Assembly: GCA_050249955.1 (NCBI GenBank) | Contig: JBFWPN010000008.1 | Span: 207,906 to 271,905, forward strand | Direction of reading: 5' to 3' | From: CAVVIG01 sp050249955 | Lineage (GTDB): Bacteria; Acidobacteriota; Vicinamibacteria; Vicinamibacterales; CAVVIG01 | DNA: 64,000 nt | Shown here: piece by piece, positions 1-8,452 of the stretch | Layout: each line of letters starts with the position of its first letter | Position numbering within the stretch: the first letter of the stretch is position 1 | Translations under genes and position numbers: made by a program | The notes under the pieces: generated by a model | The model's database searches: none | What the model was told of the DNA's origin: nothing | Seen by the model: only the letters and a program-made list of their open reading frames with translations

Positions 1-375
1 AATCGTCAGGAGTCCGTGTCCCCTGAATCGCGTCTGGATGTCGGGGATCTGCCGGCTCTCGGCCGACGGCACGAAGACCAGGTGGCAGGCGGCCAGGTCC
101 GGCAGCGCCGTCATGGCGCGCACCTGCACGCCGTGGCCCCGGATCGGGTCGATCGTCATGCCGGTGAGCCGCTGCATGACGGGGGAGTTGTTGTAGACGC
201 AGAGCACGAGCGGATCCGAACCGGCCAGCCGGCCGGACGGCCAGTCGACGAACGCGGCGAAGTTGCGCACGAACGCCGCCTTGACGCCGTATTCGTCAAC
301 CTGCCCCCAGGAACCGGCTGGCCCGAGCAGGACCAGCACGAGGGCCGCGAGTGCCGCGTGTCGGAACCGCACCAT
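1..375 (-). CDS. YfiR-like (DUF4154) periplasmic protein, 3'-truncated by window edge
   Basis: Starts at an ATG at 375, eight bases after the stop of the upstream TonB receptor, and stays open to base 1 (125 codons visible). An N-terminal signal peptide (about residues 1-25, ending SWGQ) is followed by KAAFVRNFAAFVDWP, the conserved opening of the YfiR/DUF4154 family. In Pseudomonas, YfiR is a periplasmic repressor of the diguanylate cyclase YfiN; many homologues elsewhere sit beside TonB receptors with unknown roles. No YfiN-type cyclase adjoins it here. It is a mirror-image paralogue of the gene at 4855-5409. Family assignment is fairly safe; function is inferred. Confidence 0.8.
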   Translation of the reverse strand, partial: MVRFRHAALAALVLVLLGPAGSWGQVDEYGVKAAFVRNFAAFVDWPSGRLAGSDPLVLCVYNNSPVMQRLTGMTIDPIRGHGVQVRAMTALPDLAACHLVFVPSAESRQIPDIQTRFRGHGLLTI

Positions 376-383
376 GACTCCGG

Positions 384-2468
384 TCAGCGGCTGAAAGTGG
401 CCTGCACGAGGAGCGAGCGTTCCGCGGCCGACCGGCCGAACGAGTAGAACTCGGGTACGAATTCCCGGTGCTCACCGGCCGCCAGGTTGCGCCCCACCAC
501 CGCCAGATTCACGTTCGAGAGGCGGAACCCGACGCGCAGGTCGGCGGTGACGTAGCCGGGCACGCTGAGGCGGGTCAGGGCCGACACCGCGCGAACGGCA
601 GTGTCCACCTCCAGGTGCGCAGGGAGGTTGAGGGCCACGCGCATCAGTCCCATGCGACTCGGGGGATCGTCTGTCATGGCGGCCACGCCGCCGTCCGACT
701 CGGCCCCACCGTTGTAGCCGCCGAGGAAGGTGGCTGCCCCCGCCACGCGCACGCGTGGCTGCGGGCGCCACTCGGCGGCGATCTCGGCCCCGTAGCGGCG
801 GCCCTTCGCATCGAAGCTGAGGGGCACGATGGCGTCGAGGTGCGGGATCATCACGTCGCCCCCAGGGGCCGACGCCACCGGATGCCGCAGGAGATCGAGG
901 AAGAAGTCCTGGGGCTGGGTGACGTTCCGCAGACGCGTGTAGTGCTGGTCGAAGAGGCTCACGTCGAACGACGCCACCGCCCCCACCTGGTATCGATAGC
1001 CGCCCTCGGCGGCCTTCATCACTTCCGCATTTGCGTTCCTGCCGAGCCCCTCCAGCGTGATCGCTGCGGGCAGGGGCATGCCGGGGACGACGGTTGTACC
1101 GACCCAGATATTGCCGTCAGCTTCGCCACGGCTGGGAAGGCGCACGGCCCGTGAGATGGCTCCCCAGACCGACTGCTTGGGTGTCAGCGAGACGATGGCC
1201 CGCAGGTTCGGCTGCCGCTCCCAGCCCGTGTAGGAGTTGTGCTCCATCTTCATCCCGCCCGTGACGTGCAGGCGGTCGGCGGCCAGCGCCACGTCGTCCT
1301 GGATGAAGGCGCTCTGCCACGTGAGCAGGCGGGACTGCGGGGAGAACTGCACCCAGTCCGATCCGGCCAGATCGTCGGATGACTGCCGGTGCGAGCCGCC
1401 GACGATCAGGGTGTGGGCGGCGATGTGCTGCGTGCGCTGCGCCTCCACCTGCAGGTTCGTCCGCCGCTCGCCGGCAAACACCTCGAACAGGTTGGTGTAC
1501 TCGCCGATCCCGCGCACGTTCGTCTCACCGGAGCGGTCGCGTCGCGTCCAGTCCACGCTCGCGAAGGCAGCCTTGTGGCGGCTGCGGTCGTAGTAGGTGG
1601 TGGTGAACGGCGGCAGCAGGGCCGGGAACTGCCAGGCTTCGTCAATACGGCTGCTCGTGTAGGCGGCCTGCACACTCAGGTCGTCGCGGTCGGTCAGCCT
1701 GGAGTCCATCCGGATCCCGAGGCGGACGTTGCGCCACCTGTCTTCCGAGGCCTCGTCCTGCGTTGCGAGCACCGAGCCGTCCACCAGCGACGCGGACGCG
1801 TCAGCGCGCACGGCGGTCCTGGCCCCCACCTGGCGCCCCGCGGTCACCGAGAACAGCCCGAAGTCCTCGCTGCCGGTCGCCACCATCGCGTGCACGCCCG
1901 TGACGGCCGATGCCGCACGGGTGATGATGTTGATGACGCCGTTCACCGCGTTCGCCCCCCAGAGCGTGGCCCCGGGCCCCCGCACTACCTCGATGCGCTC
2001 GATGGTGTCGAGCGGCACGCGCACGGTGTCCCAGAACACACCGGAGAAGAGCGGCGTGTACACGCTGCGCCCGTCCACCAGGACAAGGAGCTTGTTGGCG
2101 TAGCGACCCGTGAACCCGCGGACCGACACCGACCACTTGTTCGAGTCGATGCGCCCCACGTGAACGCCCGGCACGAGCCGGAGGGCCTCTGGAATGCTCG
2201 TGGCGCCAGACCGGCGGATGTCCTCGCTGGTGAGCACATACACCGCGGCCGCCGCATCCTGGAGGCGCTGCGCGCGTCGCGCCACCGACGTGACATCGAC
2301 GTTCATCAGGTCCTCGATGCTCATCTGCTCGAGTGGCGGTGTCCCGCCTGCCTCCGTCTGCGCCTCGACTGGCGCGAGCCCACCGGCGAGCAGCACCATC
2401 AGGGCAGTTGCCAGGGCTCGTCCACGGGGGCCGTGCGCGCATCGGACCGCCCCGATGGCGGGCGACAT
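384..2468 (-). CDS. TonB-dependent outer-membrane receptor (copy A)
   Basis: About 694 residues. I chose the ATG at 2468 because a signal peptide follows it (residues 1-37, ending VEAQ); the frame stays open further upstream, but that part looks non-coding. The plug domain (about residues 50-180) contains the typical RIEVVRGPG...LWGANAVNGVINI run and is preceded by SIEDLMNVDVTSV, a segment seen in receptors encoded with YfiR-like proteins. The rest is a beta-barrel ending in an aromatic-rich strand. It would import a large or scarce substrate using TonB energy; the ligand cannot be told. It is followed at once by a YfiR-like gene and faces a second receptor + YfiR pair. Confidence 0.9.
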   Translation of the reverse strand: MSPAIGAVRCAHGPRGRALATALMVLLAGGLAPVEAQTEAGGTPPLEQMSIEDLMNVDVTSVARRAQRLQDAAAAVYVLTSEDIRRSGATSIPEALRLVPGVHVGRIDSNKWSVSVRGFTGRYANKLLVLVDGRSVYTPLFSGVFWDTVRVPLDTIERIEVVRGPGATLWGANAVNGVINIITRAASAVTGVHAMVATGSEDFGLFSVTAGRQVGARTAVRADASASLVDGSVLATQDEASEDRWRNVRLGIRMDSRLTDRDDLSVQAAYTSSRIDEAWQFPALLPPFTTTYYDRSRHKAAFASVDWTRRDRSGETNVRGIGEYTNLFEVFAGERRTNLQVEAQRTQHIAAHTLIVGGSHRQSSDDLAGSDWVQFSPQSRLLTWQSAFIQDDVALAADRLHVTGGMKMEHNSYTGWERQPNLRAIVSLTPKQSVWGAISRAVRLPSRGEADGNIWVGTTVVPGMPLPAAITLEGLGRNANAEVMKAAEGGYRYQVGAVASFDVSLFDQHYTRLRNVTQPQDFFLDLLRHPVASAPGGDVMIPHLDAIVPLSFDAKGRRYGAEIAAEWRPQPRVRVAGAATFLGGYNGGAESDGGVAAMTDDPPSRMGLMRVALNLPAHLEVDTAVRAVSALTRLSVPGYVTADLRVGFRLSNVNLAVVGRNLAAGEHREFVPEFYSFGRSAAERSLLVQATFSR

Positions 2469-2757
2469 GGAAACGAAGGTCGATCGGATCACGGAGTACA
2501 CGGGTGACACCCTCGGTTGGGCTATCGGACGCGTCGGGGCCGCCTTGAGCGGCCGTACCACCTCCGGGGCATGCGGAGGGGCGCCTGGTGGGAACCCGGG
2601 TGCCCCGTGGGGGGAGCCCGTATGACGTGGTGTGCAGTTTCGCGGGAGAAGCACCGTTAGTCGCGTTATCGGTCGGATTTTTCCTACACATGAGGTACGC
2701 CCTCGCGCGGTAAAGCGGGCCTCCGGGGCTGCCGATGGAAGTGGACAGAGCCCCGCC
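2469..2757. promoter_or_regulatory. Divergent control region between two TonB receptor operons
   Basis: These 289 bases separate the start codons of two divergent receptors and must hold both promoters. Visible structure includes a small palindrome GGGTGACACCC (2502-2512) and a GGCCGC/GCGGCC stem near 2551-2567. I looked for cobalamin and c-di-GMP riboswitch consensus elements, because of the receptor/YfiR context, and saw none. No sigma-70 promoter stands out clearly. Confidence 0.4.
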
Positions 2758-4818
2758 ATGTACAGATCTCGTTCCTGCCCATCACCGCACGTTCCCGCTG
2801 TCATCCTCGTCGGTCGCTGGCTGCTCGCAGGTGTCCTGCTGGGCGCTCCACCGGCCATCGCCCAGACAGCGGGTTCGGCTGCGCCAGGGCAGGGTGCACC
2901 CGATCCCAGCACGCTCTCGCTCGAGGAACTGCTCGGGGTGGAGGTGGAGTCGGTCTTCGGCGCATCGAAGTCGCTGCAGAAGATCACGGAGGCCCCCGCC
3001 GCCGTCACCATCGTCACGGCCGAGGAGATCGAGCGTTTCGGATGGCGCACGCTTGGCGAGGTGCTGCGCTCGGTGCGCGGGTTCTACGTCACGAACGACC
3101 GGAACTACTCCTATCCAGGCGCCCGCGGATTCCAGCCGCCCGGCGACTACAGCACGCGTCTCCTGGTCATGACGGATGGTCTCCGACTGAACGACAACAT
3201 CTACGATGGGGCCCTGTTCGATGAAGACTTCACCGTGGATCTGGACGCCGTCGAGCGGATCGAGATCGTCCGGGGGCCGAGCTCATCGCTCTATGGCAGC
3301 AGCGCGTTCTTCGGCGTGGTGAACCTCGTGATGAAGCCGGCGAATCAAGGGGGTCGCGGCTCCATCACGGCAACGTCCGGGTCACTGGGGCATCTCGATA
3401 CGCGCGCGCATGTCCGCCATGCCTTCGCCAACGGCGCCGGCCTCTCGGTCCGAGCGGGGCTGGCGGACCGCGACGGCGAGGCCGGCATGTACACGCCGGA
3501 GTACGACACCCCGGACACCAACGATGGCATCGCCGAAGGCCTGGACTACATGCGGCGCAGGAACCTCCTGATCCGCTTCGAGGCCGGGACGCTCGCGGTG
3601 ACGGGCCTGTTCAACACGAGGACGCGCGGCATCCCGAACGCGGCGTACGGCTCGCTCTTCAACCGCCCGGGCTCCAACACCGACGAACATCGGGCGGTGG
3701 GACTGTCATGGCAGCGCCCCGTCGGTCGTGGGTGGACGGGCGTCTTCCGTGGAGGCTACGACTACTACCTCTATCGCGGGCTCTACACGTACGAGGGCGC
3801 GGAACCGGGACTCGAGGCGACGTACGTCGACCGGGCCATCGGGCAAATGTGGTACGGGGAAGCACAGCTCTCGCGGAGCGTGGACCGGCACCAGTTCACC
3901 GGCGGAGTCGAGCATCGCAGCAACCCGCAACAGGACCAGTTCAGCTTCATCAAGGACCCCTACGAGCCGCTCTGGTACGACGAGCGTGCCTCGCGCGTCA
4001 CCGCCGTGTACCTCCAGGATCAGTGGCGGCTGTCTCCGAAGGTGCTCGTCAACGGCGGACTGCGGCTCGATCACTACAGCAACTTCGACGACCCCCTGAA
4101 GCCCCGCCTCGCGGTCATCCTCCAGCCGACGCCGCGGACCACGGTGAAGGGCATCTACGGCGGCGCGTTCCGGGCCCCGAGCGCCTACGAGAACTACTAC
4201 CAGATCCCCGGGCTCTGGGAAGGACGTCCCGACCTCAGGCCCGAGCAGATCAGCACGGTCGAGGGTATCGTCGAACACTATGCCGGGCGACGCCTCCGCC
4301 TCTCGGCCAACGTGTTCCGCAACCATGTCACCGACCTCATCACCATGGTCAGCCGGCCGGCTGACGAGGACCTCGTCTATTACGCGAACGTGGCGGGTGC
4401 CCGCGCCGTGGGTGCGGAGTTCGAGGCCGAAGCGCGCTGGCCGGGCGGCCTGCGCGGGCGACTGAGCTACACGTACGCGAGGGCCGAGGTGGACGACGTC
4501 GCCGGTTCGACGCCCCCCAACTCGCCCCGTCACATCGTGCAGGGGCTGCTCTCGATGCCGATCGCCAGGGGGTGGTTCGTATCACTCGACACGCAGACCC
4601 TGAGCAGCCGCATGAGCCTGGCGGGTGCCACGGTGGACCCGTACGTGCGTCCAAACGTCACGGCCACCGGGCCCGTCGGGTCGAGAGGCCGGCTGACGCT
4701 CACGATCAACAACGCCGCGGATGCCCGGTTCTCGGATCCCGTGGGCGAGGACTTCCTGCAGGACACCGTGCGCCAGTACGGGCGCACGGCCCGCCTGCAG
4801 TTCGCATGGAGCTTCTAG
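2758..4818 (+). CDS. TonB-dependent outer-membrane receptor (copy B)
   Basis: About 686 residues from the ATG at 2758, chosen because a good signal peptide follows (residues 1-36, ending AIAQ); in-frame codons further upstream lie in the divergent promoter region. SLEELLGVEVESVFGASKS precedes a plug domain with RIEIVRGPSSSLYGSSAFFGVVN. A beta-barrel follows, ending LQFAWSF with a terminal aromatic residue as expected for BAM recognition. It shares architecture with the divergent receptor at 384-2468, but the sequences differ widely, so this is an old duplication or co-recruitment. The ligand is unknown. A hairpin and then a YfiR-like gene follow. Confidence 0.92.
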   Translation: MYRSRSCPSPHVPAVILVGRWLLAGVLLGAPPAIAQTAGSAAPGQGAPDPSTLSLEELLGVEVESVFGASKSLQKITEAPAAVTIVTAEEIERFGWRTLGEVLRSVRGFYVTNDRNYSYPGARGFQPPGDYSTRLLVMTDGLRLNDNIYDGALFDEDFTVDLDAVERIEIVRGPSSSLYGSSAFFGVVNLVMKPANQGGRGSITATSGSLGHLDTRAHVRHAFANGAGLSVRAGLADRDGEAGMYTPEYDTPDTNDGIAEGLDYMRRRNLLIRFEAGTLAVTGLFNTRTRGIPNAAYGSLFNRPGSNTDEHRAVGLSWQRPVGRGWTGVFRGGYDYYLYRGLYTYEGAEPGLEATYVDRAIGQMWYGEAQLSRSVDRHQFTGGVEHRSNPQQDQFSFIKDPYEPLWYDERASRVTAVYLQDQWRLSPKVLVNGGLRLDHYSNFDDPLKPRLAVILQPTPRTTVKGIYGGAFRAPSAYENYYQIPGLWEGRPDLRPEQISTVEGIVEHYAGRRLRLSANVFRNHVTDLITMVSRPADEDLVYYANVAGARAVGAEFEAEARWPGGLRGRLSYTYARAEVDDVAGSTPPNSPRHIVQGLLSMPIARGWFVSLDTQTLSSRMSLAGATVDPYVRPNVTATGPVGSRGRLTLTINNAADARFSDPVGEDFLQDTVRQYGRTARLQFAWSF

Positions 4819-4825
4819 GCCGAGC

Positions 4826-4843
4826 GCCCACCATCAGGTGGGC
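4826..4843 (+). other. Intercistronic hairpin between receptor and YfiR-like gene
   Basis: A perfect 7-bp inverted repeat, GCCCACC-ATCA-GGTGGGC, sits 7 bases after the receptor stop and 11 bases before the YfiR-like start. There is no T-run, so it is not a canonical terminator; it may stabilise the upstream mRNA or lower downstream expression. Confidence 0.5.
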
Positions 4844-4854
4844 AACGTGACCCG

Positions 4855-5409
4855 ATGATCCGCCACCTGCTGTCACTGCTTGCCGCACTCGCGGTCCTCG
4901 CCTGGGGACCCGACGGTGGGCGTGTGGCTGCACAGTCGGCCGACGTGGTGAAGGCCGCATTCGTCTTCAACGTGCTGAACTTCGTGGAATGGCCGACGGC
5001 GAGCTTCCCGTTGCCGTCAGCTCCCCTGCGCATCGCGGTGATCGCACCGCGGACGCCGGGCGAGTTCGTGTCGGGCCTCGCGGGCCGGGTGGTGCGCGGG
5101 CACCCCATCGCCGTGCAGACCTACGATCGGGTTGAAGTCGTCGAGCCGAGCCATGTCCTGTTCCTCAGCGCGGACGCGCATGGGCAACTGCGCACGGCGA
5201 TCGCCGCAACGAAGGGGCAGGCGGTCCTCACGATCGCCGAGCAGAACCTCGACGCTGCCGTGGATACCGCGATGGCGCTGGGCGTGGTGCAGGCGAAGCT
5301 CGCCTTCGCCGTGAACCTGGACGTGACCGACGCCGCCGGCCTGCAGGTGAATCCGAACCTGCTGCGCCTCGCACGCAGCGTGAAGGGTAGCCGCGCGCGC
5401 CCGCGCTGA
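4855..5409 (+). CDS. YfiR-like (DUF4154) periplasmic protein
   Basis: 184 residues. A signal peptide (1-27, ending RVAAQ) is followed by VVKAAFVFNVLNFVEWP, the family's N-terminal motif, and near the C-terminus by AFAVNLDVTDAAGLQVNPNLLRLA, which matches the usual NLxxAxxAGLxISSxLLxLA ending of the family. YfiR of Pseudomonas senses the periplasmic redox state and inhibits a membrane diguanylate cyclase. Here the gene is co-transcribed with a TonB receptor (36-bp gap) and has no cyclase beside it, so its partner is unknown. It converges with the FtsX gene, leaving three bases between stops. It is a distant paralogue of the gene at 1-375. Confidence 0.82.
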   Translation: MIRHLLSLLAALAVLAWGPDGGRVAAQSADVVKAAFVFNVLNFVEWPTASFPLPSAPLRIAVIAPRTPGEFVSGLAGRVVRGHPIAVQTYDRVEVVEPSHVLFLSADAHGQLRTAIAATKGQAVLTIAEQNLDAAVDTAMALGVVQAKLAFAVNLDVTDAAGLQVNPNLLRLARSVKGSRARPR

Positions 5410-5412
5410 GGC

Positions 5413-6603
5413 CTACAGCTCGCGGAGCGCGGACGGAATCGGCAGGCTCGCCGCGCGCAGTGCCGGCAGCAGGCCGCCGACCAGCCCCATCAGCAGCGCA
5501 TAGGTCAGCCCGATCACCAGCAGGTCAGGCGTGACCCGGAATGCGAACGCCACCTGGCTGAACGTCTGGAAGTTGATTGTCGAGGCCTGGTAGCCGTTGA
5601 ACCCCGCGTACGCGGCGCCACCGCCGATGGCGCCGCCGATCGCGCCGAGCACCATGGACTCGGCGAGCACGGACACCACCACCGAGCTGGTGTCGAACCC
5701 GAGTGCGCGCAGCGTGGCGATCTCGCGGGCCCTCGTGGCCACCGCCGTGTACATGGTGAGGATGGCACCGAACACGGCGCCAATGCCCATCAGGCCGGCA
5801 ATCGCGAAGCCCACGGTCTGGATCAGCCGGGTGAGCGTCTGCGACTGCCCGGCGTAGTACTCGTTCTCGCGCCGGATCGACACGTTCAGCTGGGGGTTGG
5901 ACGTGAGCCAGTCACGGAACGTATCGAACGTGTCGGGCGACTCGAGGCTGGCCAGCAGCGACTGGTAGCTGTTGCCGCGCCGGTAGGCGCCCTGCAGCGT
6001 GCGGGCATCGCACCAGATCTCGGTCTCGCTGACACCGCCGTCGGCCTCGAACAGCCCCACCACCTCCCAGCGGTTCTGGCCGGATACCACGGTATCGCCC
6101 ACGTTCAGGTTCACGAACTGGCCGTTCGCACCGCGCCCGGCAATCACCTCGTTGGTGCCGAAGCGGAACATGCGGCCCTCGACAATCGACACCTCGGGAC
6201 GGATCGCCATGCCCATCGGCTCGATGCCGCGCATCGGCACGTTCGCGGAGGCATCGGGCGCGGACTTCTTCGGCAGGTCGATGATCACGTAGAGCTCAGC
6301 CGACGTGAGCGCCACCTGGCCGTCCAGGGCCAGGCCCGGCGCCTGCCGCACGATGTCCACCTCGGCACCCGACAGGCCGCTCGTCAGCTCGCTGTCCGCC
6401 CCGCTGCGCATCACGAGCGCGCGCCCGCGCGAGCCGGAGCCCTGCATCGCCGACGAGAACCCGTTCGCGATCGACAGCACCGACACGAACACCACCACCA
6501 CGCCCGCAATGCCCACGATGGCCACGAACGACGAGTTCAGCCGCTGCGGAATCGTGCGGAGGTTCAGCGACATGATGACCAGCGTCTGCCTGAGCCAGTA
6601 CAC
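5413..6603 (-). CDS. MacB-type ABC transporter permease (FtsX family), second subunit
   Basis: 396 residues, starting at a GTG one base after the stop of the preceding permease with GAGGAGG just upstream, so the two are translationally coupled. One membrane helix lies near residues 24-46, a periplasmic MacB-PCD-like domain follows, and then three C-terminal helices (about 265-385) in an FtsX domain containing RAREIATLRALGF. MacB-like permeases do not import; they move periplasmic substrates outward using force transmitted from the cytoplasmic ATPase. It is the last gene of the HlyD-ATPase-FtsX-FtsX operon. The substrate is unknown. Confidence 0.9.
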   Translation of the reverse strand: MYWLRQTLVIMSLNLRTIPQRLNSSFVAIVGIAGVVVVFVSVLSIANGFSSAMQGSGSRGRALVMRSGADSELTSGLSGAEVDIVRQAPGLALDGQVALTSAELYVIIDLPKKSAPDASANVPMRGIEPMGMAIRPEVSIVEGRMFRFGTNEVIAGRGANGQFVNLNVGDTVVSGQNRWEVVGLFEADGGVSETEIWCDARTLQGAYRRGNSYQSLLASLESPDTFDTFRDWLTSNPQLNVSIRRENEYYAGQSQTLTRLIQTVGFAIAGLMGIGAVFGAILTMYTAVATRAREIATLRALGFDTSSVVVSVLAESMVLGAIGGAIGGGAAYAGFNGYQASTINFQTFSQVAFAFRVTPDLLVIGLTYALLMGLVGGLLPALRAASLPIPSALREL

Positions 6604-6604
6604 G

Positions 6605-7753
6605 TCAGTTCCTCCTCAGCGCATCGACGATCCTGAGCCGCATCGCCGCCACCGCCGGCATCATGCCCGCGAGCAGCCCCATCGAGGCCATCAGCGCCAC
6701 GCCCAGCCAGACGTCGCGCTGCGGCAGCGTGAACACGGCGAGCAGGCCGCCGGTGGGGTCGCCCTGCTGCGCGATGACCCACGCCAGCCCCAGCCCGAGC
6801 CCTCCGCCCAGGCAGGCAATGAACAGCGACTCGGCCAGGACGAGCGCGAGGATCGCCGGCCCGGTGAAGCCGAGCGTCTTGAGGACCGCCAGTTCGGAGG
6901 TGCGCTCGCGCACCGACTGCGCCATGGTGCTCGCCGCCACCAGCCCGAACATCACGAGCACCACCGAGGACACCGCAATCATGATCGACCCGATGTCGCC
7001 GATCTGCTTCGCGAAGCTCTCCACGAACCCCTTCTCCGTCGTGGTCTTCGTCTCGGCCGACGAGTTCTCGAACATCGCGTCGAACGACCGGCTCATCTCG
7101 ACCGCGCGCGACCCATCGTCGATCTTCACGAGGTACCAGCCCACGTCCCCCTTGCCGAACGTGCGGTTCTCCTCGAGGTAGTCGTACCGGAAGAAGAACT
7201 GCGTCCGGTCCACCCCGTCTGCCGCGTCGTAGATGCCGCTGACGTTGAACTCCCAGACGTCGCCCACCTTGGGCCGGAAGATCGTGCCCTGGAGCGGCAC
7301 GCGGTCGCCCACCTTCCAGCCGAACCTGTTCGCGAGATCGCGGCCCACGACAGCCCCCTGCCGATCCTCCAGCCACGCCTTCATCTGGTCGGGCGGCACC
7401 CGGTACTCCGGGTAGATCTGCATGAACGGCTCGGGGTCGACCGCGATGTTGGCGAAGAAGTTCGCCGGGTCCTGGTAGATGCCGTTGAACCAGGTGTTGT
7501 GCGTCACCATCGCCACGCCCGGCACCGCCTGCAGCCGCGCCTGGTAGGACAGGGGCAGCGGCATGATGAGGCTCACCTTGTTGATGAGCACCAGCCGGTC
7601 GAGCCCCGCAATGTCCACCCCCAGCGCGAACGAGTTGCGGATCGTCATCAGAATCCCGAAGAGCAGGAACGCGATGAAGATGGACAGCAGCGTGAAGGTG
7701 GTGCGGAACTTCCGCCGCCAGATGTTCTTCCAGACGAGCGGCAGGAACTTCAT
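6605..7753 (-). CDS. MacB-type ABC transporter permease (FtsX family), first subunit
   Basis: 382 residues. The ATG at 7753 overlaps the ATPase stop by four bases (ATGA), which fixes the start and excludes the longer upstream reading. The protein opens with MKFLPLVWKNIWRRKFRTTF, the amphipathic start and first helix typical of this family, then a periplasmic domain and a three-helix FtsX domain with RERTSELAVLKTLGF. It differs clearly from the neighbouring permease, so the transporter is probably a heterodimer of two half-permeases around an ATPase dimer. Confidence 0.9.
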   Translation of the reverse strand: MKFLPLVWKNIWRRKFRTTFTLLSIFIAFLLFGILMTIRNSFALGVDIAGLDRLVLINKVSLIMPLPLSYQARLQAVPGVAMVTHNTWFNGIYQDPANFFANIAVDPEPFMQIYPEYRVPPDQMKAWLEDRQGAVVGRDLANRFGWKVGDRVPLQGTIFRPKVGDVWEFNVSGIYDAADGVDRTQFFFRYDYLEENRTFGKGDVGWYLVKIDDGSRAVEMSRSFDAMFENSSAETKTTTEKGFVESFAKQIGDIGSIMIAVSSVVLVMFGLVAASTMAQSVRERTSELAVLKTLGFTGPAILALVLAESLFIACLGGGLGLGLAWVIAQQGDPTGGLLAVFTLPQRDVWLGVALMASMGLLAGMMPAVAAMRLRIVDALRRN

Positions 7754-8442
7754 GCGACCACGTTCTCCACGAGGACGCCCTTGTCGAGGTGCAGTGTCCG
7801 GCGCGCCCGGTCGGCCGCGCGCGGATCGTGCGTCACCATGACGATGGTCTTGCCGTAGTCGACGTTCAGGGTCTGCAGCAGCTCGAGAATCTCGTCGCCC
7901 GACTTCCGATCGAGGTCGCCGGTCGGCTCGTCGCACAGCAGCAGCGTCGGGTCGGTGACGATGGCCCGGGCAATGCCTACGCGCTGTTCCTGTCCGCCCG
8001 AGAGCTGCCGCGGGTAGTGGTTGGCCCGCTCCGCGAGGCCCACCACCTTCAGCGCCAGGTTCGCGCGCGCCCGCCGCTCCTTCCGCGAGAGCTTCGTCAG
8101 CAGGAGCGGAAGTTCCACGTTGCGTTCCGCCGTGAGTGCCGGCAGCAGGTTATAGAGCTGGAAGACGAAGCCGACGTGCGTGGCGCGCCACCGCGAGAGG
8201 GCGCTGCCCGAGAGGTTGCCGATGGAGATGCCGGCCACCTCGATCAGGCCCTGGGTCGGCGAGTCGATGCCACCCAGCATGTTGAGCAGCGTCGTCTTGC
8301 CCGAGCCGGACGGTCCCATGAGGGCGAGGAAGTCGCCCTGCGGGATGTCCAGGCTGACGCCCTTCAGGACGTCGACCCGCTCGCTGCCACGCGAGTAGAA
8401 CTTGTGGACGTCGCGGATGCGCACCAGCGGTGTGTCGGTCAC
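7750..8442 (-). CDS. ABC transporter ATP-binding protein (LolD/MacB type)
   Basis: 230 residues, GTG start at 8442 with AGGAG seven bases upstream. All ATPase motifs are present: Walker A GPSGSGKT (43-50), Q-loop in VFQLYNLLP, signature LSGGQ followed by EQRVGIARA, Walker B LLLCDEP and a D-loop GDLD, then the H-loop VTHDP. The best match is the LolD/MacB/FtsE group that powers FtsX-type permeases. It lies between the adaptor gene and the two permease genes. The substrate (lipoprotein, peptide or drug) cannot be read from the sequence. Confidence 0.95.
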   Translation of the reverse strand: MTDTPLVRIRDVHKFYSRGSERVDVLKGVSLDIPQGDFLALMGPSGSGKTTLLNMLGGIDSPTQGLIEVAGISIGNLSGSALSRWRATHVGFVFQLYNLLPALTAERNVELPLLLTKLSRKERRARANLALKVVGLAERANHYPRQLSGGQEQRVGIARAIVTDPTLLLCDEPTGDLDRKSGDEILELLQTLNVDYGKTIVMVTHDPRAADRARRTLHLDKGVLVENVVA

Positions 8443-8452
8443 GGCTGCTCTC

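Noticed and set aside
2469..2757. Cobalamin or c-di-GMP riboswitch upstream of the TonB receptors
   Set aside because: No B12-box or GEMM core elements were seen; only small GC stems.
6305..7858. Plus-strand frame of 517 codons
   Set aside because: It lies opposite the ABC permease and ATPase genes; it is His/Arg/Glu-rich with no recognisable domain.
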